A stretch of DNA of 14,034 bases from Lachnospiraceae bacterium UBA4380 (GTDB lineage Bacteria > Bacillota > Clostridia > Lachnospirales > Lachnospiraceae), in contig DGRU01000067.1 in NCBI GenBank assembly GCA_002390025.1, positions 1 through 14,034 of the forward strand, read 5' to 3'. This document shows positions 1 through 6,665 of the stretch, piece after piece (positions within the stretch are counted from its first letter, which is position 1; the number at the start of each line of letters is the position of its first letter). A program made the translations under genes and the position numbers. Below the pieces are notes generated by a model. That model saw only the letters and a list, made by a program, of their open reading frames with translations, made no database searches and was not told the DNA's origin.

Positions 1-66
1 AATGATCTGGTGATAACCATGGGTGCCGGAAATGTCTGTGAAATCGGGAAAAACCTGCTTTCCTGA
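1..66 (+). CDS. murC: UDP-N-acetylmuramate--L-alanine ligase, C-terminal end (partial)
   Basis: Frame 1 from the first base reads NDLVITMGAGNVCEIGKNLL, then S and a TGA stop at 64-66. The 'D-(hydrophobic)-TMGAG-(D/N)-V-x-x-(I/V)-G' ending is the characteristic extreme C-terminus of MurC, the ATP-dependent cytoplasmic ligase that adds L-alanine to UDP-MurNAc in peptidoglycan synthesis. Only 21 codons lie inside the window, so the catalytic ATPase motifs are not visible. The call rests on this short tail alone. It runs rightward, the same direction as the replication genes that follow, with about 370 bp between its stop and the next start. MurD or another Mur ligase is the alternative, but the TMGAGNV tail fits MurC best. 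Confidence 0.75.
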   Translation, partial: NDLVITMGAGNVCEIGKNLLS

Positions 67-71
67 CATAC

Positions 72-186
72 TTATCAACATAATCCACATTAATCCCCAT
101 CCCGCAGACCGGTTTTCTTTGTGGAAATCGTCCTGCGGGATGTATGCGTTTTTCCAGGGTTATCCACATTTTCACCGTTATCCACA
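72..186 (+). promoter_or_regulatory. Cluster of DnaA-box-like 9-mers
   Basis: Two perfect matches to the DnaA box TTATCCACA lie at 160-168 and 178-186, with starts 18 bp apart. Three near matches in the same orientation are packed at 72-80 (TTATCAACA, 8/9), 81-89 (TAATCCACA, 8/9) and 91-99 (TAATCCCCA, 7/9). Weaker 7/9 copies occur at 120-128 (opposite strand) and 277-285. The cluster sits between murC and the dnaD/helicase-loader pair, upstream of their candidate promoter. DnaA is known to act as a transcription factor at such clusters in Firmicutes. Control of primosome gene expression, or DnaA titration, is the inference here. Confidence 0.6.
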
Positions 187-245
187 TTCAGGAGACCAGG
201 TCCCGGCCCTTCCAGAACCCCGTAATTAATCGTCAAATTGACCAT

Positions 246-274
246 TTCAAACCTTCCCCCCGCTGTGTTATGAT
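246..274 (+). promoter_or_regulatory. Candidate extended -10 promoter for the dnaD operon
   Basis: An extended -10 element TGTTATGAT lies at 266-274 (TGn plus TATGAT, 5/6 to consensus). TTCAAA at 246-251 (4/6 to TTGACA) precedes it with a 17-bp spacer that contains a C run. The predicted start near 281 leaves a leader of about 160 nt that is GC-rich and carries a 7-bp inverted repeat, GCAGGCT (308-314) with AGCCTGC (337-343). No ORF with a ribosome binding site is visible in the leader. The call is based on motifs only. Confidence 0.4.
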
Positions 275-439
275 GATGTTCCACAAATCAGGGCGCACTC
301 TGCCCCGGCAGGCTTTGAGGAAAAGTCTGCGGGTACAGCCTGCGGCGCTCTGCGGCGGTCTGCCCGGGAATGATCCCCGGCCGGCAGCCGCGCGGCCTTT
401 CAGACCAGTTCATTTTCAAGCAGCATCGGAGGAAAGACA

Positions 440-1480
440 GTGTTCACCATTTACAACGAGAGCGGATCGGATTCGACCATGGTATCGAATCTCTTTATAG
501 ACGAATATATGAAAAGCGCCAACGATGCGCAGATCAAGGTCTATCTCTATCTGCTGCGCATGATGGGCACGCCCCGCGCTGCCAGTGTGTCCGATATGGC
601 CGACCAGTTCAATCACACGGAAAAGGACGTAGTGCGCTCTCTTCGCTACTGGGAGAAGAAGGGCCTGCTGAGTCTGGATTTTGACAATGGGGACCGGCTC
701 GTCTCCATCCGTCTGTGCCGCCCCGTCAGACCGGGTTCGGCGCCGGGCCTTGCCGCTGACAGTGTCAATGTCTTAAGGACTGAGACAAACCGGGTCCTGG
801 CATTTTCCAAACCCGGGGACAGCCTGCAGACGGAATATTCGACGGAGCACGCCTTCCTCCGCCCTGCGGCCGGAGGAAACTGCCCTGTGCAGGCCTCTGT
901 TCCCGTTAAAGCGTCTTCCGCTTCTGTCTCCGAGACGGATGCCCTCCAGAGCTTCCAGACCAGTCCGGACCGGGCACGCCTCCTCTTTGTCATAGAACAG
1001 TATATAGGCAAACCGCTCTCCCTGAACGAGATCAGGATCATCTACAGCATCTCCGAAGAGCTGCATTTTTCCGACGACCTGATCGACTATCTCCTGCAGT
1101 ACTGCATAGACAGGGGGAAAAAGGATTTCCGTTACATCAAAAAAGTGGCGGAAAACTGGGCCGGTGCGGGGATCATGACACCTGCACAGGCTGAAGCGGC
1201 CGCCGCACAGGGTTCCCGCTCCGACAATAAAGGCAGATCCGACAATAAAAGCAGTTTTGACAATAAAGGCAGTTTCGACAATAAAGGCAGAAAAGAAGCT
1301 TCCGGGGACAAGAGCCCCGATGCACAGACCGCCGCACAGCAGCCTGCCCCCGCATGCCGCCGGGAGCGGAAAAAGACCGGCAGGACAGCAGGCCGTTCCT
1401 TCTCTTCAAACAGCTTCAACCAGTTCGAGCAGAACGATTACGATTTTGACGCTCTTGAAGAGGAACTTCTTCAGGGTTGA
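440..1480 (+). CDS. dnaD: DnaD-domain primosomal protein
   Basis: A 346-aa replication-initiation protein of the DnaD/DnaB family, which remodels DNA and helps DnaA-dependent loading of the replicative helicase. Residues about 15-95 form the N-terminal winged-helix domain (SNLFIDEYMKSANDAQIKVY onward). Residues about 180-250 match the C-terminal DnaD/DnaB_2 domain (FVIEQYIGKPLS, DDLIDYLLQYC, DFRYIKKVAENW). A long polar, low-complexity linker follows. It includes four 6-residue repeats of type [S/F]DNK[G/S][R/S] at 261-284. The protein ends in an acidic tail (FNQFEQNDYDFDALEEELL) typical of clostridial family members. The start is GTG at 440, chosen because GGAGGA at 428-433 gives a 6-nt spacing. 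A helicase-loader gene follows 132 bp downstream, as usual for this pair. The symbol is used in the family sense; orthology to B. subtilis DnaD rather than DnaB was not tested. Confidence 0.88.
   Translation: MFTIYNESGSDSTMVSNLFIDEYMKSANDAQIKVYLYLLRMMGTPRAASVSDMADQFNHTEKDVVRSLRYWEKKGLLSLDFDNGDRLVSIRLCRPVRPGSAPGLAADSVNVLRTETNRVLAFSKPGDSLQTEYSTEHAFLRPAAGGNCPVQASVPVKASSASVSETDALQSFQTSPDRARLLFVIEQYIGKPLSLNEIRIIYSISEELHFSDDLIDYLLQYCIDRGKKDFRYIKKVAENWAGAGIMTPAQAEAAAAQGSRSDNKGRSDNKSSFDNKGSFDNKGRKEASGDKSPDAQTAAQQPAPACRRERKKTGRTAGRSFSSNSFNQFEQNDYDFDALEEELLQG
1221..1293 (+). repeat. Four-copy 18-bp in-frame tandem repeat in the dnaD linker
   Basis: The block GACAATAAAGGCAG recurs at 1223, 1241, 1259 and 1277, an exact 18-bp period, with one A-for-G change in the second copy and small changes at the unit edges. 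Because 18 is a multiple of three, copy-number change would add or remove six residues (S/F-D-N-K-G/S-R/S) without breaking the frame. It lies in the disordered linker after the C-terminal DnaD domain. Confidence 0.9.
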
Positions 1481-1488
1481 AGCCCTCT

Positions 1489-1533
1489 GCCCGGCACAGG
1501 CTTGTGACAGCCGCCGCTGTCAGAGAGCCGGGC
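1489..1533 (+). other. Intergenic nested hairpin between dnaD and the helicase loader
   Basis: Outer arms GCCCGGC (1489-1495) and GCCGGGC (1527-1533) enclose inner arms TGACAG (1505-1510) and CTGTCA (1517-1522), all perfectly complementary. No T-tract follows, so it is not a standard intrinsic terminator on the + strand. It may be an mRNA processing or stability element, or a partial attenuator, between two co-directional genes. Confidence 0.55.
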
Positions 1534-1612
1534 ATCTCACCAGTCAATAAATATTCCAAACACTCCTTCCACCCGCAGGACCTGACAGAGGACCTGCCCT
1601 AAGGTATCTCAC

Positions 1613-2605
1613 GTGTCTTTAAAAAAAGAGCAATATGACCAAATCATGATCGAATATGCAGGGATCCGTGACAGGCACCGGCACGAACTCGATCAGCGCC
1701 GCATGCGCGCCTATGCCAGGATCCCCGAGCTGCAGGAGCTGGAGCAGCAGACTCCCTCCCTTGCCATGGATCTTCTGCGGAAGCGCCTTTTGGCGGCCTC
1801 CCCGCAGGAGGGCGGTTCCGACGCCGGTCATCCCTCCTTCAGGGAGACAGCCGCACAGATCTCGCGCAGGCGCACACAGCTTCTGACGCAGAACGGCTTT
1901 CCTCCCGATTACCTGGAGATGACCTGGGACTGCCCCGACTGCCGCGACACAGGCTATATAGGCCATGAAAAGTGCCGCTGCCTGCGCAGAAGAGAAACTG
2001 CCGTCCTGTATGACCAGTCCAATCTGGAAATGCTGGCGGCAGACGCGGACTTCTCAAATCTCTCGGAATCCTACTACACCGGGGAGGACCTGGAACGCTT
2101 CCGCCACGCGCGGCGCACCTGCGAGCGCTTTGTGGATGAATTTGACCGGGTATTCCGCAATCTCTACCTGTACGGGACTGTGGGAACCGGCAAGACCATG
2201 CTCTCCGTCTGTGCCGCCCGCGCACTGATCGAAAAGGGAAAATCCGTCCTCTATTTCAGCGCGGCCTCCTTATTTGACAGGCTCGCCGACTGCACCTTCG
2301 GCAGCGGAACGCGGGATGCCCTGCGCGATTTTACAGGCGACCTCTACAACTGTGATCTCCTGATCATCGACGACCTGGGGACAGAATTCACCAACGCCTT
2401 TGTCGCCTCCCAGCTCTTCTCCTGCATCAGCGAACGGGAGCTCAACCGGCATCCCACCATAATATCCACCAATCTGTCTCTCAAGGAGATGCAGGCCCGT
2501 TACTCCGACCGAGTATTTTCCCGCATCACCAGCACCTATGAGATCTGCAAGCTGACAGGAAAGGATATCCGGCTGCAGCGCAGACGCCGAGGGCGCCGCG
2601 CATGA
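1613..2605 (+). CDS. DnaI/DnaC-type helicase loader ATPase
   Basis: A 330-aa AAA+ ATPase of the DnaC/DnaI helicase-loader type, which places the replicative helicase on DNA at initiation and restart. A helical N-terminal part (1-95) precedes a cysteine cluster at residues 107-123 (CPDC ... CRC), as in the zinc-binding region of DnaI-like loaders. The Walker A motif is GTVGTGKT at 188-195 and Walker B is LLIIDDLGTE at 249-258. A sensor-like STN lies at 285-287, and candidate arginine-finger residues are in YSDRVFSRI near 297-305. The start is GTG at 1613, with a weak AAGG at 1601-1604. The close pairing with the DnaD-family gene upstream supports a primosome role. IstB-type transposition helpers share the ATPase fold, but there is no transposase nearby and the cysteine domain favours the loader. 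The C-terminus is very arginine-rich (RLQRRRRGRRA). Confidence 0.88.
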   Translation: MSLKKEQYDQIMIEYAGIRDRHRHELDQRRMRAYARIPELQELEQQTPSLAMDLLRKRLLAASPQEGGSDAGHPSFRETAAQISRRRTQLLTQNGFPPDYLEMTWDCPDCRDTGYIGHEKCRCLRRRETAVLYDQSNLEMLAADADFSNLSESYYTGEDLERFRHARRTCERFVDEFDRVFRNLYLYGTVGTGKTMLSVCAARALIEKGKSVLYFSAASLFDRLADCTFGSGTRDALRDFTGDLYNCDLLIIDDLGTEFTNAFVASQLFSCISERELNRHPTIISTNLSLKEMQARYSDRVFSRITSTYEICKLTGKDIRLQRRRRGRRA

Positions 2606-2619
2606 CCAAAGAGCCGTCT

Positions 2620-2657
2620 CCGGCATGAGATCCGTGCCGGCCTGCCGGCCTGTTTTT
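2620..2657 (+). terminator. Weak candidate terminator after the helicase loader
   Basis: CCGGCA (2620-2625) can pair with TGCCGG at 2635-2640 or with a second TGCCGG at 2643-2648. The latter is followed after four bases by TTTTT (2653-2657). The competing pairings and the CCTG between stem and T-run make it a weak rho-independent terminator at best. Confidence 0.35.
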
Positions 2658-2712
2658 CTCAAAAATACAATGTTTATGTACAATTTTCCTGTAAACTTAA
2701 TGTAAAATATTC

Positions 2713-2741
2713 TTGTAATAGAGAAACGATTCTGTTAGAGT
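2713..2741 (+). promoter_or_regulatory. Candidate promoter for prs
   Basis: TTGTAA (2713-2718, 4/6 to the -35 consensus) and TAGAGT (2736-2741, 4/6 to the -10) are separated by 17 bp, and TGT immediately before the -10 makes it an extended -10. The surrounding stretch 2660-2740 is AT-rich. The predicted start near 2748 is just ahead of the hairpin at 2754-2781. Confidence 0.4.
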
Positions 2742-2753
2742 ATGCGGAGAAAA

Positions 2754-2781
2754 ACACAAGACCCGCCCGCGGGTCCTGTGT
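2754..2781 (+). promoter_or_regulatory. Hairpin at the 5' end of the prs leader
   Basis: ACACA-A-GACCCG, a CCCG loop, then CGGGTC-C-TGTGT gives an 11-bp stem with one A/C mismatch. No T-tract follows. If the predicted promoter is right, the hairpin starts within about 10 nt of the mRNA 5' end, a position typical of stabilising or regulatory leader structures. It does not resemble the PRPP riboswitch as I know it. Confidence 0.5.
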
Positions 2782-2860
2782 GATAGAGAAAGAATAAACA
2801 CCTGCAAAGATGTATCAATCAACACTTTACCCCGGTATTTCAGAAAGGACAGCAAACCCG

Positions 2861-4075
2861 ATGGAACCTATCCAAAAAAATGACAAGCGTATACTGGACA
2901 ATGCCCCTTTCGGCCAGCTCGGTCTCATCACCGTCTCCGGCTGTGAAACAATGGGAAAGAAAATTGATTATTACCTTCAGGAGTGGCGCGCCGAGCGTCA
3001 GCACGAGCACGAAGACAGCCCCGCATTTGCCGGATATCTTCGTCCCACCTACATCATCAACGCCAAAGAGCCCCGTTTCGGAACAGGCGAAGGCAAGGGC
3101 GTCCTGTCGGAGTCTGTACGCGGCATGGACCTCTACATCCTGGTCGATGTAGTGAACTACCATGAAACTTACCGCATGTTCGGCTTTGATAATCACATGT
3201 CCCCCGACGATCACTTCGCAAACCTCAAGCGTGTGATCGCAGCTGTCGGCGGAAAAGCGCGCAGGATCACTGTCATCATGCCCTATCTGTACGAAAGTCT
3301 CCAGTCCAAGAGGTCTGACCGCGAGTCTCTCGACTGCGCCATCGCTCTTCAGGAGCTGGCCCGCATGGGCGTAGACAATATCATCACCTTTGACGCCCAC
3401 GACCCCCGCGTACAGAACGCGATCCCGCTCAACGGCTTTGATACCGTCCAGCCGGCATATCAGTTCATCAAGGGCCTTCTCAGCACAGTGGACGACCTGC
3501 AGATCGACAGTGATCATATGCTGATCATCAGCCCTGACGAGGGCGGCATGAAGCGCGCCGTCTATTTTGCCAACGTCCTGGGTCTGGACATGGGTATGTT
3601 CTACAAGCGCAGGGATTACACACGTCTTGTCGACGGCGACTACCCCATTGTTGCCTTTGAGTTCCTGGGCTCCAGCGTGGAAGGAAAAGACATGGTCGTC
3701 ATCGACGACATGGTCTCTTCCGGCGACAGCGCCCTTGAAGTCGCACAGGCCCTCAAGAAGCGCGGCGCCAAGCGTGTCTTCTTCTTTGCCACTTTCGGAC
3801 TGTTCACCGAAGGTCTGGACAAATTTGACAAAGCTTTTGCAGAAGGCGTCTTCGACAGGATCTATACGACCAACCTGATCTACCAGCCCGAGGAGCTGCT
3901 TGACAAGCCCTGGCACTACAGCTGCGATATGAGCAAATTCATCGCCTATATCATCGACACCCTGAACCACGACAGCTCGATCAGCGACCTGCTCATCCCT
4001 TCGGACCGCATCTGGAATATCGTTGCCGAGTACAAGGGGGAAACAAAAAAAGAGGAGACCGCTCCTCAGAATTGA
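2861..4075 (+). CDS. prs: Ribose-phosphate pyrophosphokinase (PRPP synthetase)
   Basis: A 404-aa cytoplasmic enzyme that makes PRPP from ribose 5-phosphate and ATP, feeding purine, pyrimidine, NAD, His and Trp synthesis. Visible motifs, numbered from this start, are a conserved segment PYLYESLQSKRSDRES near 141-156 and the flexible metal/ATP region DAHDPRVQN near 178-186. The pyrophosphate-binding segment SPDEGGMKRA lies at 224-233 and the PRPP-binding loop VVIDDMVSSGDSA at 279-291. It is longer than the roughly 315-aa classical enzyme and matches the extended clostridial form. I chose ATG at 2861 because AAAGGA (2844-2849) lies 11 nt upstream and the N-terminus then has the usual short lead before GQLGLI. 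An in-frame ATG at 2810 (421 aa) lacks a convincing binding site but cannot be excluded. The gene ends at a strong terminator and converges on dCMP deaminase and upp. Confidence 0.9.
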   Translation: MEPIQKNDKRILDNAPFGQLGLITVSGCETMGKKIDYYLQEWRAERQHEHEDSPAFAGYLRPTYIINAKEPRFGTGEGKGVLSESVRGMDLYILVDVVNYHETYRMFGFDNHMSPDDHFANLKRVIAAVGGKARRITVIMPYLYESLQSKRSDRESLDCAIALQELARMGVDNIITFDAHDPRVQNAIPLNGFDTVQPAYQFIKGLLSTVDDLQIDSDHMLIISPDEGGMKRAVYFANVLGLDMGMFYKRRDYTRLVDGDYPIVAFEFLGSSVEGKDMVVIDDMVSSGDSALEVAQALKKRGAKRVFFFATFGLFTEGLDKFDKAFAEGVFDRIYTTNLIYQPEELLDKPWHYSCDMSKFIAYIIDTLNHDSSISDLLIPSDRIWNIVAEYKGETKKEETAPQN

Positions 4076-4153
4076 CCGCCGAAGGTGATCCCCAAAGCTG
4101 ACTGCCGGAGCTGATTCCGGTTCTGTCTTTACCGCATACTTTACCGCATATTG

Positions 4154-4190
4154 AAATCCCCCTGTGAGGACCTCTCACAGGGGGATTTTT
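4154..4190 (+). terminator. Intrinsic terminator at the prs / dCMP deaminase convergence
   Basis: A perfect 15-bp stem (4154-4168 with 4174-4188) closes a 5-nt GACCT loop, and the T-run continues to 4190. It is about 80 bp after the prs stop and about 30 bp past the stop of the leftward dCMP deaminase gene. The AAA on the left arm gives only a short T-run for leftward transcripts, so it should work best for prs. It could still help stop both. Confidence 0.9.
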
Positions 4191-4221
4191 CTGTACGCTG
4201 TTTTCTGCTGATCTGTTCTGC

Positions 4222-4707
4222 TCAGAGCGAGATCTCGATCTTTCTGCCGGAGCGCTCATATTGCCTGTAGGTCACGCCGGCGGCATCAAACATGCGCTTG
4301 CTGGCGATTGTGCTGTCAGCCTCCGCGTACTTGTCACTGTCGTAGACGACATTGCGGATGCCGGACTGGATGATCGCCTTGGCACATTCATTGCAGGGAA
4401 ACAGTGTGACGTAGATGGTAGCGCCCTCCAGGCTTCCTCCCCGAAAGTTGAGGATGGCATTGAGCTCGCTGTGCGTCACATAGGGGTATTTGGTCATCAG
4501 AGGCTTTCCGTCCCGCTCCCAGGGGAAATCGTCGTCCGAGCATCCGGTCGGAAGTCCGTTATAGCCCATAGACAGGATCTTGTGCTCGTCGCTGACAATA
4601 CAGGAACCGACCTGCGTGCTCGGATCCTTGGACCGCATCCCCGCGAGCTGCGCCACTGCCATAAAATATTCGTCCCATGAAATATATCCGCTTCTTTTTC
4701 CAGCCAT
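4222..4707 (-). CDS. dCMP deaminase (ComEB-type cytidine/deoxycytidylate deaminase)
   Basis: A 161-aa zinc hydrolase that converts dCMP to dUMP, the precursor for thymidylate. The zinc and catalytic residues are visible: H79-S-E81 (in KYPYVTHSELNAI) and P104-C105-N-E-C108. The length and the SxxGYNGxPxG segment near the N-terminus fit the deoxycytidylate deaminase family rather than the shorter cytidine deaminases. Upstream in-frame ATG codons would lengthen it by 14 residues, but ATG at 4707 has an excellent binding site (AAGGGGG, 4713-4719, 5-nt spacing) and starts just before the conserved region. It is the last gene of the leftward block, about 120 bp after upp, with no terminator visible between them. 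Substrate specificity (dCMP versus another deoxynucleotide) is a family inference. Confidence 0.88.
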   Translation of the reverse strand: MAGKRSGYISWDEYFMAVAQLAGMRSKDPSTQVGSCIVSDEHKILSMGYNGLPTGCSDDDFPWERDGKPLMTKYPYVTHSELNAILNFRGGSLEGATIYVTLFPCNECAKAIIQSGIRNVVYDSDKYAEADSTIASKRMFDAAGVTYRQYERSGRKIEISL

Positions 4708-4827
4708 CGTTTCCCCCTTTTCTGTCCCTGTCGGAACGATGCTCTTCAAACAGTCAGATCAGCCCCCGGCCTGCGCCGAGCCGGCCTGTCGTTTTCTCCT
4801 GCGGTCAGACAATCGTCAGGCAATCTG

Positions 4828-5457
4828 TTATTTAGTACCGAAAATTCTGTCTCCGGCATCGCCGAGACCGGGAACAATATAGCCGTGTTCATTGAGATGA
4901 TCATCGAGAGCACCGATGTAGAGGTCCACATCGGGATGTGCCTCGGTAAATGCCTTTACGCCTTCAGGCGCTGCGATAATGCAGAGGAAGCAGAGCTTTT
5001 TGCAGCCGTGCTCCTTGAGCAGATCCACTGCCGCAATGGCAGAACCGCCGGTCGCGAACATGGGATCCACCACGAAGATATGTCTTTCCCCCGAGTCTGC
5101 GGGAAGCTTGCAGTAATATTCCACAGGCTTGAGTGTCTCGGGATCGCGGTAAAGTCCGATATGACCTACTTTTGCAGCCGGAATCATGGCGAGCATTCCT
5201 TCCACCATGCCCAGGCCGGCACGAAGGATCGGAACGACTGCCAGCTTTTTGCCCTTGAGCTCCTGTGTCATGGTCTTGCAGATCGGCGTCTCGATCTCTA
5301 CATCCTCAAGCTCCAGCTCCCTGGTCGCCTCATAGCACAGAAGCATGGCGATTTCCGAAATGATATCGCGGAATTCCCTGGTTCCGGTCTCCTTTTTTCT
5401 GATGATGCCGATCTTGTGCGCGATTAAAGGATGATTCATTACGACTACTTTTCCCAT
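4828..5457 (-). CDS. upp: Uracil phosphoribosyltransferase
   Basis: A 209-aa cytoplasmic salvage enzyme: uracil + PRPP -> UMP + PPi. The length equals the family norm. Motifs are RAGLGM at 79-84, the PRPP loop [13 protein letters not shown] near 128-140 (with Phe where Leu or Ile is common), and the uracil-binding C-terminus [18 protein letters not shown] at 192-209. The start is fixed at 5457 by a perfect AGGAGG (minus strand of 5463-5468) with 5-nt spacing. The frame stays open further upstream, but those residues ([14 protein letters not shown]...) do not resemble the family. It lies between Sua5 and dCMP deaminase in a leftward block and converges on prs, which makes its co-substrate PRPP. 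The roughly 150-bp gap upstream contains a large GC-rich inverted repeat (5532-5573). Confidence 0.95.
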   Translation of the reverse strand: MGKVVVMNHPLIAHKIGIIRKKETGTREFRDIISEIAMLLCYEATRELELEDVEIETPICKTMTQELKGKKLAVVPILRAGLGMVEGMLAMIPAAKVGHIGLYRDPETLKPVEYYCKLPADSGERHIFVVDPMFATGGSAIAAVDLLKEHGCKKLCFLCIIAAPEGVKAFTEAHPDVDLYIGALDDHLNEHGYIVPGLGDAGDRIFGTK

Positions 5458-5462
5458 TTTTT

Positions 5463-5468
5463 CCTCCT
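5463..5468 (-). promoter_or_regulatory. Ribosome binding site that fixes the upp start
   Basis: AGGAGG on the minus strand, five A residues before ATG at 5457. It decides against the longer in-frame start near 5592. Confidence 0.85.
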
Positions 5469-5531
5469 GAAGTCTTGGTATCTTCGTTAATTGATCCGGG
5501 CTGCTGACTCCCGCCTCCGCTCGATGCCTCA

Positions 5532-5578
5532 GGAACCGGCTCCGGGCCGGATTCCGGGAGCCGGTACCCCGGCTTTTT
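5532..5578 (+). terminator. GC-rich hairpins in the upp leader, with T-tract on the opposite strand
   Basis: ACCGGCTCC (5535-5543) pairs perfectly with GGAGCCGGT (5557-5565), extended by two G-C pairs outside. Overlapping it, GCCGG (5560-5564) and CCGGC (5569-5573) form a small hairpin followed directly by TTTTT (5574-5578) on the + strand. This is terminator-like for rightward, antisense transcription heading toward the 3' end of the Sua5 gene. For the leftward upp transcript it is a leader hairpin without a T-tract. Its role is unknown. Confidence 0.45.
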
Positions 5579-5611
5579 CCTGTGATTTTCAAAAAACAGA
5601 CGTCTTCGCCC

Positions 5612-6661
5612 CTACAAATGCACGACCCTCTGGCCGGCAGCTTTGAGCAGACGGTTCATCACTGCTCTGCCGACTCCGGTGCTGTCAAATGACTCCGCAT
5701 AGATCTCGCCGGCGCCCTCGTCATCAAACTCTCTCAGGATGCGGAAGAGCTCTCTGGCCACTGTTTCCTCATCCTCCCTGGAGCCTGCGCTCTTGACCAG
5801 GTCCGCCCTGTAGGAATCCTTTGTCTCCTCTGTGCAGATCACACCGGTGCGGATCCCCGCTGCCTGGTGGGCGCGGTTTTTCTCATTGATATAGGCGATG
5901 ACCTTGTCAGGGTCTCCGTCCACGATGGTCAGATTTCCCTTGGGCGCATAGTGGCGGTACTTCATGCCGGGCGCCTTGGGCGCGGTGTCATCATTCAGAT
6001 CAGGCACCAGACTGCCCGCGTCTATATTTCCCAGGACCTCCTGCAGCTTCTCCCAGGTCACAAACCCCGGCCGCAGGATCACGGGCGTGCTGTCCGTGAG
6101 GTCTATAATCGTGGACTCGAGTCCCAGTCCGACCTGTCCTCCGTCAATGATCATATCCACACGTCCGTCCAGATCCTCCCGACAGTACTGTGCCAGGGTG
6201 GGACTGGGGCGGCCGGACCGGTTGGCGCTGGGCGCGGCGATAAAGCCGCCGCCCGCAGAAATCATTGCCTGAGCGATCCTGTTGGAAGGAAAGCGTACCG
6301 CCACTGTATCGAGGCCTCCCGTCGTCTCCGCGGGAAGTTCCGGACGTTTGGGCAGGATGATGGTCAGCGGACCCGGCCAGAAGGCCTCCGCCAGACGGCG
6401 GGCCTCAGGGGTCACCCGCGCGGCAACCCTCTCCAGATCCCCGATCCTGCAGATATGGACGATCAGGGGATTGTCGGACGGCCTCCCCTTGGCCGCATAG
6501 ATCTTCCTGGAGGATTCGGGATTAAAGGCGTCTCCGCCAAGCCCGTAGACGGTCTCCGTAGGGAAGGCAACCAGCCCGCCTCCCCGCAGGATCTCTCCTG
6601 CACGCCGGATTTGTGCCTCGTCAATTTCCTCTTCTGTCATTTTTACATATATAGTATTCAT
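5612..6661 (-). CDS. L-threonylcarbamoyladenylate synthase (Sua5/YwlC type)
   Basis: A 349-aa enzyme that uses threonine, bicarbonate and ATP to make threonylcarbamoyl-AMP, the first step of the universal tRNA t6A37 modification. The N-terminal YrdC/TsaC domain (about 10-205) shows PTETVYGLG at 34-42, the substrate loop KGRPSDNPL at 58-66, SANRSG at 145-150 and STIIDLT near 183-189. The interdomain linker signature [10 protein letters not shown] (231-240) and the extra C-terminal domain (to 349) identify the long Sua5/YwlC form rather than short TsaC. The start at 6661 follows the stop of the GH18 gene by only 4 bp (TAA-GAAG-ATG) with a weak binding site (AAGAAG), so translation is probably coupled to that gene. 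An alternative ATG at 6640 lacks a binding site. Confidence 0.93.
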   Translation of the reverse strand: MNTIYVKMTEEEIDEAQIRRAGEILRGGGLVAFPTETVYGLGGDAFNPESSRKIYAAKGRPSDNPLIVHICRIGDLERVAARVTPEARRLAEAFWPGPLTIILPKRPELPAETTGGLDTVAVRFPSNRIAQAMISAGGGFIAAPSANRSGRPSPTLAQYCREDLDGRVDMIIDGGQVGLGLESTIIDLTDSTPVILRPGFVTWEKLQEVLGNIDAGSLVPDLNDDTAPKAPGMKYRHYAPKGNLTIVDGDPDKVIAYINEKNRAHQAAGIRTGVICTEETKDSYRADLVKSAGSREDEETVARELFRILREFDDEGAGEIYAESFDSTGVGRAVMNRLLKAAGQRVVHL

Positions 6662-6665
6662 CTTC

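Noticed and set aside
60..290. Chromosomal origin (oriC) interpretation of the DnaA-box cluster
   Set aside because: No dnaA, dnaN or rpmH is next to it and there is no strong AT-rich unwinding tract. A regulatory or titration role is more economical.
305..345. RNase P RNA-like GAGGAAAAGTC
   Set aside because: Only a few bases resemble the conserved RNase P segment. The rest of the roughly 350-nt consensus is absent and the dnaD gene starts at 440.
1613..2605. IstB-like transposition helper
   Set aside because: It shares the ATPase fold, but there is no istA-type transposase or terminal repeat. The cysteine cluster and DnaD-family neighbour point to the helicase loader.
2840..3970. 376-codon open frame on the minus strand
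   Set aside because: Antisense shadow of prs; the + strand protein carries all PRPP synthetase motifs.
5590..5611. Possible terminator after Sua5 (AGACGTCT then six T on the minus strand)
   Set aside because: The palindrome AGACGTCT has no room for a loop, so no stable hairpin forms before the T-run.
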